Below the pieces are notes generated by a model. That model was not told where the DNA came from. It made no database searches and saw only the letters and a program-made list of their open reading frames with translations. From the NCBI GenBank assembly GCA_012845835.1, contig JABAKD010000018.1:1426001-1490000 (forward strand): a stretch of 64,000 bases of DNA, written 5' to 3'. The position numbers and the translations under genes are program-made. This document shows positions 21,750-34,633 of the stretch, piece after piece (within the stretch, counting starts at the first letter, position 1; every line of letters starts with the position of its first letter). This stretch comes from Undaria pinnatifida (lineage: Eukaryota > Sar > Phaeophyceae > Laminariales > Alariaceae).

Positions 21750-22206
21750 ACGCCCCGCCCCGCCCCGCCCCGCCCCGACCCGACCCGACCCGCCCGACCC
21801 GACCCGACCCGACCCGACCCGACCCGACCCGACCCGACCCGACCCGACCCGACCCGACCCGACCCGACCCGACCCGACCCGACCCGACCCGACCCGACCC
21901 GACCCGACCCGACCTGACCCGACCCGACCCGACCCGACCCGACCCGACCCGACCCGACCCGACCCGACCCGACCCGACCCGACCCGACCCGACCCGAACC
22001 GACCCGACCCGACCCAACCCGACCAGACCAGACCCGACCCGACCCGACCCGACCCGACTCGACCCGACCCGACCCGACCCGACCCGACCCGACCCGACCC
22101 GACCCGACCCGACCCGACCCGACCCGACCCGACCCGACCTGACCCGACCCGACCCGACCCGACCCGACCCGACCCGATCCGACCAGACCCGACCCAACCC
22201 GACCCG
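21750..22206. repeat. (CCCGA)n pentanucleotide satellite, about 450 bp
   Basis: The tract is an almost pure run of the 5-bp unit CCCGA, with a CCCCG start near 21,752 and scattered single-base variants (CCTGA, CCAGA, CCCAA, CTCGA, ATCCGA). Because 5 is not a multiple of 3, all frames cycle through the same peptide (Arg-Val-Gly-Ser-Gly on the minus strand, Asp-Pro-Thr-Arg-Pro on the plus strand). The long frames here are therefore artefacts. Smaller degenerate pieces of the unit occur at 22,718-22,760 and 24,030-24,210. Confidence 0.95.
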
Positions 22207-22786
22207 TGTGGTTTTGAAACCTCGCGACCCCTCCAAACCTAACCGGTAAAAAGATAACCAATTGCTGACCCTACTCGAGCCAACTCACGATGCTCCGAAG
22301 GACCCATAAAAGCAGGTGATGTCGCGGGTAGGGTCACAGTTATGCGGGAAGTACTTTTTCCTCACCCGCGCGATGACCCTCCGAATGTTTGAATTTTCCT
22401 GTTGTCGTAGAGGTATGATAGACAGATTTGAACTAAATGATTCTTGTTGACAACATGGCTCAAAATGTGTACACGTCATCTGTGACTTCGATCAATTCAG
22501 GGTCAATGATCGTGTTTGCAAGCTGCGTGGTACACCAGCCAAACGTTTGTCGGCGTATCAACGCCCGAAGATCATTTTTATTAAATCGACTGTCATCACG
22601 ATGGAGTTCCTCGGACAGCAAATTTGCATGTGTTGGATCTGCGGGTCAGATCCACCGGTCCGTCCTTCCCGCGGGTCGGAAGAAAGCAAATCTCGGGTCA
22701 AAGCGTCCTGACCCATGACATGACCCGCACCTCTCCCGAGTCATACCCCGACCCGATGCGAGAGGTTCCGACACATCTAGTACAGT

Positions 22787-24013
22787 ATTGGCCGAAATCG
22801 GGTACACCCGATCGACCGATAGCCGTTATCGGGTACCCCTTGAACGCACAGTCCCACAACGACTCAGAACGACATCTCATTGGTCGGAACCATACCGCAT
22901 CCCAACGCAGCCGCATGTCCATCGGGTGCACCTGATTACGGCTGAACAAGTCCTCGAAATGTAGCCGTCCCGCATACAAGCCACCCGATTATGGCCGGAC
23001 TACTCGACCACCAGACCACATGCGCAAATGCACGCACAGCAAGCGCGAACTCGCGCCAAGTCACGAGGCGGGGCATTGTTTGTTGTTTTGTCTCGGAGCG
23101 CTTTTCCCGGAGCTCTTTTTTGTGGCTTGTGAGACCCCGCTCCGCTCACGCCGGCGCGCCCGACCACAGCCACAGCAGTATTAATGATGATGTGCGACAA
23201 CGGCCACCAGCGACAGCCGAGTACGCACAAAATCGGCAACACAACGCAACATGTGCCCGAATATACCTGAGACTCTACACATAACATGAAGCATTGCTGT
23301 GTACAGGACTGCTGGATGATAGCCATTGCAAAACTAATTCCCATGTAAGAGAGGTACAATCACGACCCACAGAGCTTTTCCTGAAAACGGCGTCCCTGCA
23401 GGGCACCTGTTAGCGAGACCTAGGAAATCATTGGACCCAAATCATTTAATCAAATGATTTCTCGGGGTGTGACGTGACAGGTGGCGGCCATACATTTCTC
23501 GGGCCCACCACGCCACGAACATATCTTCCTGTGCTTTTTGGAAAGGAGCATCTGAATTCTTAGCCCTTCTCGAGCCGGGTCCGTGCCCAGGTAGTCTGTG
23601 ATCTATGTCTAAACCGTCAGCATAGATGCGCTTCTGTGACTTGTGTGTAGGGGTGCTAACTGCGACTTCATGGTCCCAAAAAAAGAGCTCCGGAAAGAGA
23701 GCTACGAGACGAAAGAACAAACAATGCCCCGCCTCGTGACGTGGCGCGAGTGCGCGCCCGCTGCGCGTGCGTGTGTGCGTGTGGGCTGGTGGTCGATCAG
23801 TCCGGCCATAATCGGGTGGCTTGTATGCGAGTCGGGTACATTTCGAGGACTTGGTCAGCCATAATCGGGTGCACCCGATGGACATGCGGCTGGGTTCGGG
23901 TGCGATGTGGTTTCGACCAATGACATGTCGTCCTGAGTCGTTGTGGGACTGTGTGTTCGAGGGGTACCCGATAACGGCTATCGGTCGAACGGGTGTACCT
24001 GATTTCGGCCATT
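22787..24013. mobile_element. Inverted-repeat element, arms of about 340 bp
   Basis: The left arm (22,787-23,130) and the reverse complement of the right arm (23,675-24,013) align over nearly their whole length at roughly 85% identity. Shared blocks include GGCCGAAATC, GACCGATAGCCGTTATCGGG, CACAGTCCCACAACGACTCA, GCCGCATGTCCATCGGGTGC, AAGTCCTCGAAATGTA, GCATACAAGCCACCCGATTA and TCACGAGGCGGGGCATTGTT. The loop of about 545 bp encodes no protein I recognise. Degenerate CCCGA repeats lie just outside both arms, suggesting that the satellite at 21,750 belongs to, or was spread by, the same element. Confidence 0.75.
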
Positions 24014-26635
24014 GTTCCATCTAATAACCGCACTCGACCCGGCCCGACCCACGAAGTTTCAAAACCTGTGGGCCCGACCCGACTCGACCCGCTAAGTTTA
24101 TTTCTAAAATCTCCTTGAGACCCGACCAGACCGGTGACAATATAAACCTATTCAACCAACTCTGCCCGGCCCTACCCCTGAGGGTTTGCAACCTACTGAC
24201 TCGACCCGCGGGAAGCGTCATGACCCGTGCAAAGCGTCTGGGAATGTTCATACTACTTTGTAAAATTTTAGCACCATGTGGACTGTCACATATGCCTGTT
24301 TGATCACAACCCTGAGTGCACTGTTCTATACGTCATTCGCAGTCACTAGAGTTTGAGCTTGTCAGATAAAATCCTACTTGAGCGAAACGCACGACCTGTA
24401 AGTAAAGCTTTGTTGTCAATGGCCACGTGTACTCTGCAGCTCAACTCGGTATGAAGGTTTACCCCCAGCGACGTTTTCGACAAGCCATGGTAGCAGGGGT
24501 CTTCTCTTCCCCCGCACTGTACACGTATCTTCCTATTTACCGTTCATAGGACTCCGATTCCCCGCTTTTCATTTTTTTTACTCTCGTCGGTTCAATATAA
24601 TTCCTTTCTAAATCACGCTCCCGGGTTTTCCCGCTGTCAATTTTTTACGCAAGAAGAAGCCATGTACGCACGAGCATGCAATCGGGAGGGTTCGAGCCCG
24701 CATTCACACTACTATTGACAACACGAGGTTCGCATCTACGGGGACGCCTGCCTATTGTAGTATAGGAAGTAGAAGTTCAGCCTTGGGATCGTTTCCATGC
24801 GTCATCGATTGGCGTCAGCGCAACCTATGCATCTCTTATCACAATACCTGGTACAGGGGCCGTTAGTTTTTTGTTTCTCTATGGTTGTCTGATGTACGTG
24901 TCTTTCCCAACATCCCTCTGATGTTTTAAGCAACCTCTCTATTCATCCCGCAATAACTCGAGACACACACCCCCTCGAGCACTCTGCTTTGACACAGACC
25001 TTCTACTTGATCTGTCAGATGCACCCTGTGCCTGAGGGACCGCGCGGGGTCTCGTAAACAGATTGCTTGTGGAAATACATTTCCGAGTTTGGGTTGTTGA
25101 CAAAGTACACTGTGATAAGAGCTCTGAAGCCCGAGGTAGAGGCATAAGTAGGAGCATAATGCAAGCATACACACCGAAGTCGAACACCGGGTAACGCTAG
25201 TGGCAGAGATGGAGGCATTACTTACAAGCCTTCATAGACGGTGTCGGTTGTTTCATATATTAATCTGGTTTCGGGTAGGACAGTCGCCACACGCACGGAA
25301 TAATTCATATCACATGCCCGTCGTTCGTCGTGCGTTCGTCGTTCGTCGTTCCTCGTTCGCCGTTCGTCCGTCGTTTATCAGTTGTTAAAAAAGAATTTTG
25401 GCGAAAAGAACAAGTCCCAGGGCAGCATTTTTTTTTTCTCGCACCCCTTATGCGCCTCATACCTCCGCACCTGACCGCTAGACAGGTTTTCAAAATCCTG
25501 CCTCTCTTCGCTCTTATATTTATGTCATCGCTACGACTTGACAGCGTGGTATTATCTGGCGACTCGCAGAATCGACGACCAAGAATACAGGCAGAGACAT
25601 TGTGGGAGCGATACAGGGAGGGTGAACTCTTCGACTAGGTGGAACGGGATACCCACAAATCGTAGGTAAGCTTGCGTCTCTTGTGTTCCTGTTCCGATGC
25701 ACGCTACGATAGAGGTAGCACCTTTCGTCTGAAATGGTCTCTGAATGACGGCGCTCCTTAACTCAAAATCGGCAAATTTAAGCTGTATTTTGTGATCATT
25801 TTCGTTGTGTACCTAGGCCATGGTATATTGCATCCGGTCAGCAGTTTATTTGTCTTTAAATCAGTTTTTGGGGCAGGTTTTGAGCTCCCAAATCGAGGAA
25901 TCTGGATGGAAACTTTATTGCACTTCTTTTGTACTTCGCGTCTTCCCCGTACAAGTACCCAATATTTTCTGACCCTCACGAGGCTCATGCTAGTACTCGT
26001 GAGGTTGGCTGCGTATCTACGTTCGCGGTTGTTTCTGTTTGGCATAAGTACATGGAACTTTAGTCGATATATTTCCCGCCTGCAGGTGATATATAGTCGG
26101 GTCGCCTTATACTGTTTGCGCTGCTTGCCGCCGCTGACGTCGTTGCCGCTAATGATGCCGCTGCACGTGGTGCCGATCCTCTGTTACACCAGATCCCGTC
26201 ATGTACTCATTTTCCACCACCGCAACATTTTTCATGTAGGTTGTTGTGATTGATGGGTTGCTAGAGTGTTTTGACAGACGGCACCCGAGCAAAAAAACAC
26301 ATCAGACGGGACCGAGCTACAGTAGAGCTTGTCTTTCGCCCGCAGCCGATCCCAGACTAACACGTGTAGCACGACAGGTTATCAAGTGAAATGAACACTA
26401 CGCAAGCATGAGGTAAAACCACACAGTTATTGTTATAGACAACAGGCTGCGATAAATATGAGGAACATCGCCTCCGCCATCGCTCTCCCCCTGCAATCAT
26501 GTGCAGATCAGCTGCTCATTATCGGACAAGAAAAAATTGTCAAAAATAACACAAATTTGTCGCCTAACATCTCGGACACACCGAAAATATGCGATGGGCG
26601 GTATATCTCTTACCGAAAGTGGCCGGCGAATGTTT
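24014..26635. other. No confident gene; degenerate CGT tract at 25,320-25,375
   Basis: I see no recognised gene. Positions 24,020-24,215 hold degenerate GACCCGACC pieces. Positions 25,320-25,375 are a degenerate CGTTCGTCGT tract. The 154-codon plus-strand frame at 25,792-26,253 has no recognisable domain and unconvincing composition. Confidence 0.35.
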
Positions 26636-26639
26636 TAAG

Positions 26640-27094
26640 AAGGGCAGACGACAGAAAGTGGTGTACTGCCACCATACCGCGCCACCGTACAGTAAGGCAA
26701 AATTCACCTTGGTCTCTGACCCCGATCCGCGACGCTGATTGATCAACTCAGCCTCGTACCGGTGTTTTTCACCAACTCCTTGCGGTACATCGTACCGCGG
26801 TTTCTCAGCTCGGCCGTCACCGTTCCCTGACGCGACCCAAATGCTTGCTGTCGCAAAATTCACCATGCGGACCGACTTTGCCCCACGTCCTTCACGGACC
26901 ATAGCCTTCCGATTTCCGACCGAATCTAAATCATGGGCACAATGTCGTTTTGCATCCATAGAACGACGCGCTTTCATAATCCTTCGTAATTCGGATCCCT
27001 TCGGAGAAATTAACCCAACACCCCTTCCGCGCACACAGCACGAACCGCGGCTCAACCATACAAAGTTCGCACACCTCACGTACACGCAATATAG

Positions 27095-27150
<56 letters not shown>

Positions 27151-28240
27151 GCTGTTGTTGTTGATGATGTTGGTGTTGTTGTTCTCACATTAACTCGCAT
27201 AATTCAGTCCTTGGTCACAGGACAGGCTCCAGCATTGGGTTAGGTGTGTATGAATGGTGGGGGAAAGGCCAAGGCAAAGGAAAGAAGAGGAATTGACGGC
27301 CCCGCTTCACGCGCACGACGGTCGACCCTGTTGGCCCACACATGCACCCGTTGACGTCGGCCGTCCGCTTTGCGAGTTCGTACTCCGCATTATGTTGTAA
27401 TCCACGCAGCAAGAAGAAGACGCCACCACTTAAACTTCGTAGTCATGAACTTGGGCAAACTTAAGATGCCCGGAGAGAAACTTATATTCCGGAGTAGTAC
27501 ACTGCCCATACCCTAAACCTACTAAACAAAAATGAGGTTCTTGAGTGGTGGCGCCATCTGTGTCGTCGTACACTGCTGGTTGTGTATAGTACGAAACCAC
27601 GGCTTTCGAATATTTTTGAAAATGTGGACTTTGAAATATCGGGAGTGTATTACGAAATTCAGCCTTGTACATAGTCGTCGACATGTAGTCTTGTAGCCAT
27701 GGAGTCAGTCTATGGACATAGACATGGTCGCGTAGGTTTGGTTTAGCCGAACGCACAAGAGGTATGGATGCATGCTCCAGCTTAAAAGCATTTTGTCGAG
27801 GCGAGGAAGATGGATCGAGTATTAATAGTGTGAAAAACATGAGATTCGTTGGGTGGGGAAGGGTAAATCCATATCTCTGAAGGGATCCGAAATATGAAGT
27901 TTTTGAAAGGGCGTCGTTCTATGGATGCTACATGACGTTGTGCGCATGGTTGAGACTCGGTCGGAACTTGAAAGGCCATGGGCCCTGAAGAGCCTGGGGC
28001 GAAGTCGATCCGCATGGTGTTTTTTGCGACAGAAAGCGCATGGGACGCGTCAGGAAACGGTGACGGCCGAGCTGAGAAGAAGCGGTACGATGTACCGCAA
28101 GGTGTTGGTGTCAAAAACCGAGTTGACCAAAAAGCGTCGCGGATCGGGGTAAAAACACTAGGTGTATTCTGCTGTATCGTACGGTGGAGCGAAATGGTGG
28201 CGGTACACCGCTTTCTGTTGTCTTCCCTTTTGACAACGTG
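26640..28240. mobile_element. Inverted-repeat element, arms of about 370 bp, enclosing a GTT tract
   Basis: The reverse complement of about 27,880-28,235 aligns with 26,640-27,015 at roughly 75-80% identity. Shared blocks are ACAGAAAGYGGTGTACYGCC, CCCCGATCCGCGACGCT, CTTGCGGTACATCGTACCGC, TCTCAGCTCGGCCGTCACCG, ACCATGCGGA and CATCCATAGAACGACGC. Plus-strand 26,739-27,060 and minus-strand 27,840-28,150 keep a common reading frame across the arms (both contain TPCGTSYR.FSARPSPFPDA), so the arms may derive from coding sequence. The spacer holds the (GTT)n tract and an unrecognised minus-strand frame at 27,430-27,840 (136 codons, Tyr-rich near residues 40-85). Confidence 0.7.
27094..27183 (+). repeat. 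(GTT)n microsatellite
   Basis: About 90 bp of GTT units with a few interruptions near the end (GCT, GAT, GGT). It creates poly-Cys or poly-Thr frames on either strand that should be ignored. Confidence 0.95.
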
Positions 28241-30599
28241 TATCCCTAGATCTCTCACCTCATCTCACCCCCGCGAACACGTGTCGTAGGATCACCTAGA
28301 ATATTATGTAGGATATACAAAGGTGCGCTCCGCGGGCATCCATCCGTCTTCCTCTCCGCTCGCTCAAGGAACTAGATGTCACAAATAGTGAAGAAGACCG
28401 AGGGAAAGGTTGCTCATGACTCAATGCAATGGGCGACCTACAACTGACAAGAGGTCAGTGATAGCATGAAACAATATGCCGCGATCTGATAATGATATGT
28501 AACAAATTCCTAGCGTTAGCTGTGGCTTGGACAAATGTAGCGGGCGATACTCATCGTGGCAAGCAAGCTACGTAATACACCGACAGCCCGGTTTTAGTAA
28601 GCTGTCACGGGTTATCGGTGTTAAAGTGAAGACTGAATATATCAGGCGTTGTATAACCTACTGTAATAAATACTAATGTTAATATCTATAACGGACATTA
28701 AGTCTGCAATGAAGTGTGCTGGAGACAATAACGTGTTAGGTGACATAAATATTTTTGTCCTTTACAGTGTAAGAAATGGGTAATAATGTCATGACAAACA
28801 AATTGTGCTTTTTGGAAAACAACTTTCAAAATGAAGGTGGCGAAATGTTTGCCTACAACAGTGGAATCGAACGCACAACTACAGTGTATCCGCGCCGCCT
28901 GCTACGGTAGCTCAGGAACGAAAAATAGTACAACTTAGGTAACGAGCGATCCATGTTTGCGAGCCGAATGCTGATGCTGCGAACTGTCGACTTGAAACCG
29001 CGAACGGCCCTGCCGCCATGATGCATCAAACAACCTGGAGGCCACATGCATGACCATACATTATGCACTTGGAACGCTTTGGTAGTAATAACGATGTTAT
29101 ATATATGACCATTCGTCACGGACAGTGGGTGTGCTAGAAATAGATAGATGGAACAATAAGTTTGATAACACACAGCGGTGTCGTTCAAGTGCCATCAAAG
29201 AGAAGGCTGCTATCGGTCACGCCAGTTACACGCAATATATTCTAGGAAAATATAGGATATAACGTCTTCACCGGGCTGTCCGTCACTGGGCTGAGAATCA
29301 GTGGTGTTCCCAAATAAAAACACACTACAAGAAGATACTAGTGGTTTTACGTCAACACAACCAGAGATACGAAAATACTCACAATAGCAGCAACGACAAA
29401 GAGGACAAAGGAAACAGAGTGTGGATCTCGGCATGACATTGGTTATTTTCTGCATGCTTGCGCTGTCGCTCTGTGGTCGACATAAACATGCTGCACTGTA
29501 TGTAGTTTAATGCGCTGTGTGTGGGTGATCTCAGGCTGGTCTGCTGTGCTTGTGGTACATACTTGTTGATACTGTGGTGGCTATTACAGGTGGTTAAAGC
29601 CTTCGTGTTCAGCGCGATAGACGCAGACGACGGCGAAAAAAAATAGCAAAAAGACAGCCTGTGCGTGGTCCACGGATCTATTCGGAAAACAGTAACTCTT
29701 CCTGTTAAGCAATTAAGAGCCGAGGGAAGCAGGAGAGGCCAAAGAACTGCCGAGGGCGGCCTCCGAATGCACACCATTACAGAAGCTAAAGTGATTGTGA
29801 AAAACGAAAACCAACGCACAACAACAGCAGCAGTAATTATATTGCAGTGTTGGCTCGTGATAACTGGGAACACACCGGACTGAATTGTGCTCCCATCCCA
29901 TGTCGTCACGATGGTAAAAGAAGCACAACAGAGGGCTGTGATGACATGTACGCTGTACTAGGTACGTCGTACAAAAATCAGGCACAATTAACGCAAGGTT
30001 TCTAAGCCGCCGCGCATCGATTTATGACAATGAGTCAAAAGCTGGACTACCGTACAGGTACTACTACAACAACTAAGCTGTATAAATGCAAGGTTTCTGC
30101 GCTAAGGCGCGTCAATTGATGACAAGGATCCCAAGGCTGTGAACTAATATGCATTACTATTATTGCAGATGTATGAATCAGGTTGAACACAGCGCATGGA
30201 CTTCAATACATGCCAAGTGAAAGAGCCGCCAACATAGTAGTTTTAGCAGTAGCTTAATGCGCAGTCAAGTGCTTGAGCGCCTGTCACGCTCCTCATTCCC
30301 GCCCTGCTCGTACAGGACATTTTGGTCTCAAAGCCAGGTCTCATTGCTGTACGAACAAAAACACATGATACACACTCTAAGCAGGATAATATATATACTG
30401 TTCATGTAGGAGGAGGGCTAGCCTGCACGTGATTATGTTTGTTTACACAATTACCCTATATTCGTCGAACTCACAGCTGAAGTCCTTAATATAATTTTTT
30501 TAATGTACACTTCAGGTCGTCCCAGTCACCTTCGGTAGCGGGCTTCATACTACGTCGTCGCAGATGTGTCAGAAATATCTCCGTTTGAATTGATCGAGG
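28241..30599. other. No confident gene
   Basis: The stretch is largely unique DNA. The longest frame is minus 29,379-29,909 (176 codons) and is Ser/Leu/Thr-rich without a recognised domain. On the opposite strand 29,665-29,883 is also open. A short duplicated phrase (GCAAGGTTTCT then AAG.CGCGC.TC.ATTTATGACAA) occurs at 29,992 and 30,088. Confidence 0.3.
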
Positions 30600-31385
30600 T
30601 CTTTCGGGGATATGTTCCATCTCACAGTTTGAGCGTATTTCATATTATTATATATTTACACACTTCCACGCACTTGACATTTCGTCATCATCTTTCTTGA
30701 GCCATCCATGCCTCTGCTGCAATTCCCCCCCCCCCCCCCCCCTCCCTCAAACGCCCCCCACATGCCCTCTTCCTCCCCATCCCCCGAATCATCGCCTGGA
30801 CCTGGCACCTCGCGTATACCAAACCCCTACATCTATGCGACGAAAAGGTGTTGCTTAAAAAACCCTTTCGCCCCCCCCCCCCCCCCCCCCCCCCCCCACT
30901 TCCCCCCCCCCCCCCCACGGCCACTCCCTAGTACGCTGCACCCTCTTCTCACTGCTTGTATGACTTACAGGGTAGGATTTATAGTTTCTACGCAAGGATT
31001 GAGCTGCCCCGTCCGGCCCGCCCGTCCCGCCGCCCCCCCCCCTGATCCAACCCAGGCTCTCACGTCCTTAAAAACTCCGCCCTCCCTTCACCGGTTATTC
31101 GACTCACAGGATTTAGTTGAAAACATGATGCATTTCCTTCCACAGCTGTTAAATTTTGTCCCCCTCAAAAATGGGTCTTATAGTTTCCGCGCACAGACTC
31201 ACTGACATCACCCTGTTGACCCTCATAGCTACACTGTCGTTGCAAGGGGAGTCGCCGACCTAAATTTCTGATGAGGAAACACAACTCGTAATACGCGCGA
31301 TCGGAGTATTACACACAGCCTGCAAAGATGAGTCTCGACAAAATCTTCGACCTCACAGCTGGAGTGTTTTTTTTTTTTCTTCAAT
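30600..31385 (-). mobile_element. Family A repeat, copy A8
   Basis: The conserved terminus is at 31,345-31,372 (GACCTCACAGCTGGAGTG followed by a T run). It carries the usual modules (TAGCTACACTGTCGTTGCAA, AGGGGAGTCGCCGACCT, ACTCCGCCCTCCCTTCACCG) and poly-C tracts at 30,726-30,743 and 30,870-30,918. The left edge includes a second, decayed terminus near 30,610-30,640 (CTCACAGTTTGAGCGTATTT). Confidence 0.7.
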
Positions 31386-32571
31386 AATTATTATATGTAT
31401 ATTATTGTCCACGCTTTCGCGTTATTATATCCCCGCGCTTTCAGTTCACATAATCTTCTTTATGTTGCGGGCTGCACACTTCGAATAATACGCGATGGAC
31501 AAAGAGCTCGCGTAGAGATTGTTGCTGCGACTTCAATCAATAGTTGCTGGCATTGGTCGTACTGCCGTTGCTGTAACAATATGCTATGCGTGCCTGTGCT
31601 GCCCGTACGAAACCGGGTACTGGTACATATTACTATGCCTATGAACCCAGCCGAAACCCTAGGTAAGCTTGTCGCTGGGCGCCCGGTTGCGAAGATTAAC
31701 TCACAGAAGAAAAATCGGGCCAAAACGTACAGAACGTACGAGACATGTCGGAACATATATGGGCCGCATCTCAGTCCAGTTACAAAGGTATGTTCGACAT
31801 GGTTCATGCACGCACATGTCACTTGCCTGGGGCCTATCAAGGATTCGACTCCAGGCGCACTATGCTTAGTCTAGAGGGGTTGTGCGATTTTTGGTCGATC
31901 GATACAATAATTGTTTTCAAAGCAATATAGTATGATGCCGAAGTTTAGTGCGCAGAGTGCTAATCGTGGTGTTTCATTATCATCATTATTCTGATATCGT
32001 TTTAGCGCGGAGCCGTGGGCCAAGGAACTGATCATCCTGCTGTGGTACTCGATGTTCTAAATGACAGTTTGCTTCGAAATGCTGTGCCGCAGGGACGAGT
32101 GACTGATGATAACGAATGTCCAGCTCTTCGTAAAAGCTTGGCCGGCCAAGAAACCCATCATGCGTCAGTCGGACACACCTTTTGAACGACAGTGACGCAC
32201 TGCAAACTGAGCATATCCTCGTAATCAGCTAGATAGATACGGTGGTCATTTTAAGCCCTCCAGCCTGAGAATCTGCCAAGTTGGTGACGAAAAAAGTGGT
32301 TTGCTACTCACGTCTTCTAGTTTGAGCATTTTTCTCATGATTTTTTTGTATTGCTTTTTCTAAAATTAATTGCCTGAAATACAACTGGATACAGTTGGCT
32401 CAATTTTTCTGGGCGTGTACATCTGGGGACGAGAAGTAGGGAAATATGCTTTTTTTTTCATGGGTCACTTTCATTCGAAAGTCATGGATGAATCCCTGAA
32501 GTATATGTAAGTTTGTATGCAGAGGCCCATCGGTCGAAACTTGGCCATGCGCCTCTCTATTTTTGAAATTA
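31386..32571. other. No confident gene; weak exon candidate near 31,600-31,787
   Basis: A plus-strand frame through 31,395-31,874 contains a protein-like segment (MPMNPAETLGKLVAGRPVAK) ending at a good donor-like AAG|GTATGT at 31,788. It is not recognised and has no supporting neighbours. The rest shows nothing I can name. Confidence 0.25.
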
Positions 32572-32790
32572 GGACCTGAAATTTTGACGCGTGATTTGGA
32601 CCAAGCTCACTAAAACAGTACCTGACCTGACGAACTCAACAAAAAAAAATGGCCGACATAGTCTATGGCCGGCCAAAATTTTTCCAAAATCATGAAAATG
32701 ATGAAAAGTCAGCGATTTTATTTTTTCTTGAGTTCGTCGGGTACTGTTTTGGTGAGCTCGGTCCAAATCACGTGTGAAAAATTCAGGTCC
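32572..32790. repeat. Foldback/MITE-like inverted repeat, about 75-bp arms
   Basis: The arm 32,572-32,649 (GGACCTGAAATTTTGACGCG, TGATTTGGACCAAGCTCACT, AAAACAGTACCTGAC) pairs with 32,717-32,790 read in reverse. The differences are a 5-bp duplication (TGACC) and a few substitutions. The loop of about 67 bp contains AATGGCCGACATAG and TATGGCCGGCC. It has no coding content. Confidence 0.75.
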
Positions 32791-34633
32791 GAACTCGGAA
32801 AAAATGAGCGCAAGCATAGCGATATTGGCTTGGTTTGAGCGTCTTGGCCGGCTCAGCTTGTAAATTCATAGGGGAAATATATTGTCTGCCCTTCTTCATT
32901 GGTATTGAAGCTGTAACGATTAGTATAGGCTCCTCTATAAAACGTACGATTATTTATACAAGTTTCCGGTAGTCGCCGCTATAATTTATAATAGCTTCAT
33001 CCTGTGGTTTTCATATTATCAAAGTCGCGTGGTCCTTGTCTTCAATGCCCCATCGTTGTTGTGTAACCTTACTCCTATTCTAGCTTTATTATGCTTAATG
33101 AAAATCTGGTATTATTATCGATTGGATATTGACCCTTTGCTCTACACATCCAATCACACTACTATCCCCTGAATCTTCTACGCTCTCTATGTATTGTATT
33201 CTCCAATAAATTCTTCCTAAGTTACCAACCAGGGTGTCAAAATTGTTCTCAAATGTCAGGCGGTCAATTTTTCGAAATGCAGGCTTTCGCTTCAATATAG
33301 CGCCCACCTTAACAGCCAAAAATTACTTGTTGCTCTTGCTTTAACTGTGGAGAGGAGTCTTCAAAGTTCTTCCGCCTCCAATCTCCCTCCTCGCAACAGC
33401 TGTGCATGGGAGTAAGAGATGTTACAAGATTAAACAACATCAGCTGTCAGTTCGACCGATTGAATGGTTGAAAATCAGATGAGCAAACTGCGTGGTACAT
33501 CCACATTTCGCGTAATACACAGTAGTTGCGCCAAACTTGCGGAAGGTCGTTTGCGCGTGTTATATATGTCCTCAAAATGAAAGATTTAAGTCGGTGACTC
33601 CCCTTGATGTTGTCAGGCTCAACAGGACGATTTTCCATATTAGTAGTCATTCTGTGCACGGATACTACCAAACCCTATTGCAGAACTAACAAAGCTAAAA
33701 AAAATTGGGTTTACGTTCAAACACAAACAGTTACAAATATATCGTGATTGATGTTTTTGCGACCCCGAAGACCGTTTGGTTCTTGTGAGGTAGGCCGTTG
33801 GGTTTTTTAAAACTAGGTATCTTTGTATTTGTGCTGCCTGCAACCATGTAAGATATGTTCGTGCTTGTTGTGCGGGCCTGTAGCGACGATCGCGACGACG
33901 TTAACCCACAGTGACGGAACAAAATTCAGGAGAGCAGCACGGCTAAAAGCAATGCCGGAAGAACGTTTCGAAACGACGTCTTGCAAGGAAGACCAACTGC
34001 GCTGCTGCTATCCGCGTGCCTCAACCCCCCTACTAAAACTCCTTTCGGTGTTTCCACACACTAACCGTGAAAGTGCGCTCTTGTTGTCGCGGGCCGGAGA
34101 TGTTTCTGCTTCCGGCGATTACAGAGGCGATGCAGGAGATAATATCGCAATCGACTCGCCGAGAAGATTAATACGCAGTGAACTCGACCAGCACTCTCCT
34201 TGGCGGTCTATGTGATGCCGCTTAGCGATTCCGGTCGCTTACTTGTTTGTATGAATGAGGATGCACTTCGTAGACGATGTGCCGAGTGCATAGGGGAGTA
34301 TCCGCACTGCCGAGTCAGGGCAGGAAAAAAGAACACAATTCAGGTGAATCTCGGCGTATTTCTTACGAGTGTACAATTGAGCAATCAAACTTCAAGTATG
34401 AACCGTTGGCTTTGAACGCCTGTCCGTCATGGATCCAAATAACCTGACCCTAGGAAAGTCTTGTTTTAGGTTGTACCTGGTGGACGTTTTTCATCTATTT
34501 TTAAACTTCGAGTTATTATTGTGGTTGTTCTCACAGTCTCTGAAATGGAGGAACACAAAAGAAACTTCCGTAAAAACTCTTTATGCGGGTAGTTTACACG
34601 TACGCCCAGGTTGTTTTGCGAAAAGCGCTGTGA
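32791..34633. other. No confident gene
   Basis: The region is AT-rich to about 33,800. Positions 33,823-34,215 hold a 130-codon plus-strand frame without a recognised domain. This lies upstream of the LINE remnant but I cannot link it to the retrotransposon. Confidence 0.3.

Noticed and set aside
21740-22261. Minus-strand frames of 162-173 codons rich in Arg-Val-Gly-Ser-Gly, and the plus-strand Asp-Pro-Thr-Arg-Pro frame
   Set aside because: They are translations of the (CCCGA)n satellite, open in several frames because the unit length is 5 bp.
24685-24705. GGGTTCGAGCCCG resembling a tRNA T-arm
   Set aside because: No five-base-pair T stem, anticodon arm or acceptor stem can be built around it.
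26739-27200. Poly-Cys and poly-Thr frames
   Set aside because: The homopolymeric parts are the (GTT)n microsatellite; only the arm-derived part was kept as a possible coding remnant.
29379-29909. 176-codon minus-strand frame
   Set aside because: No domain, no splice support, and the opposite strand is also open.
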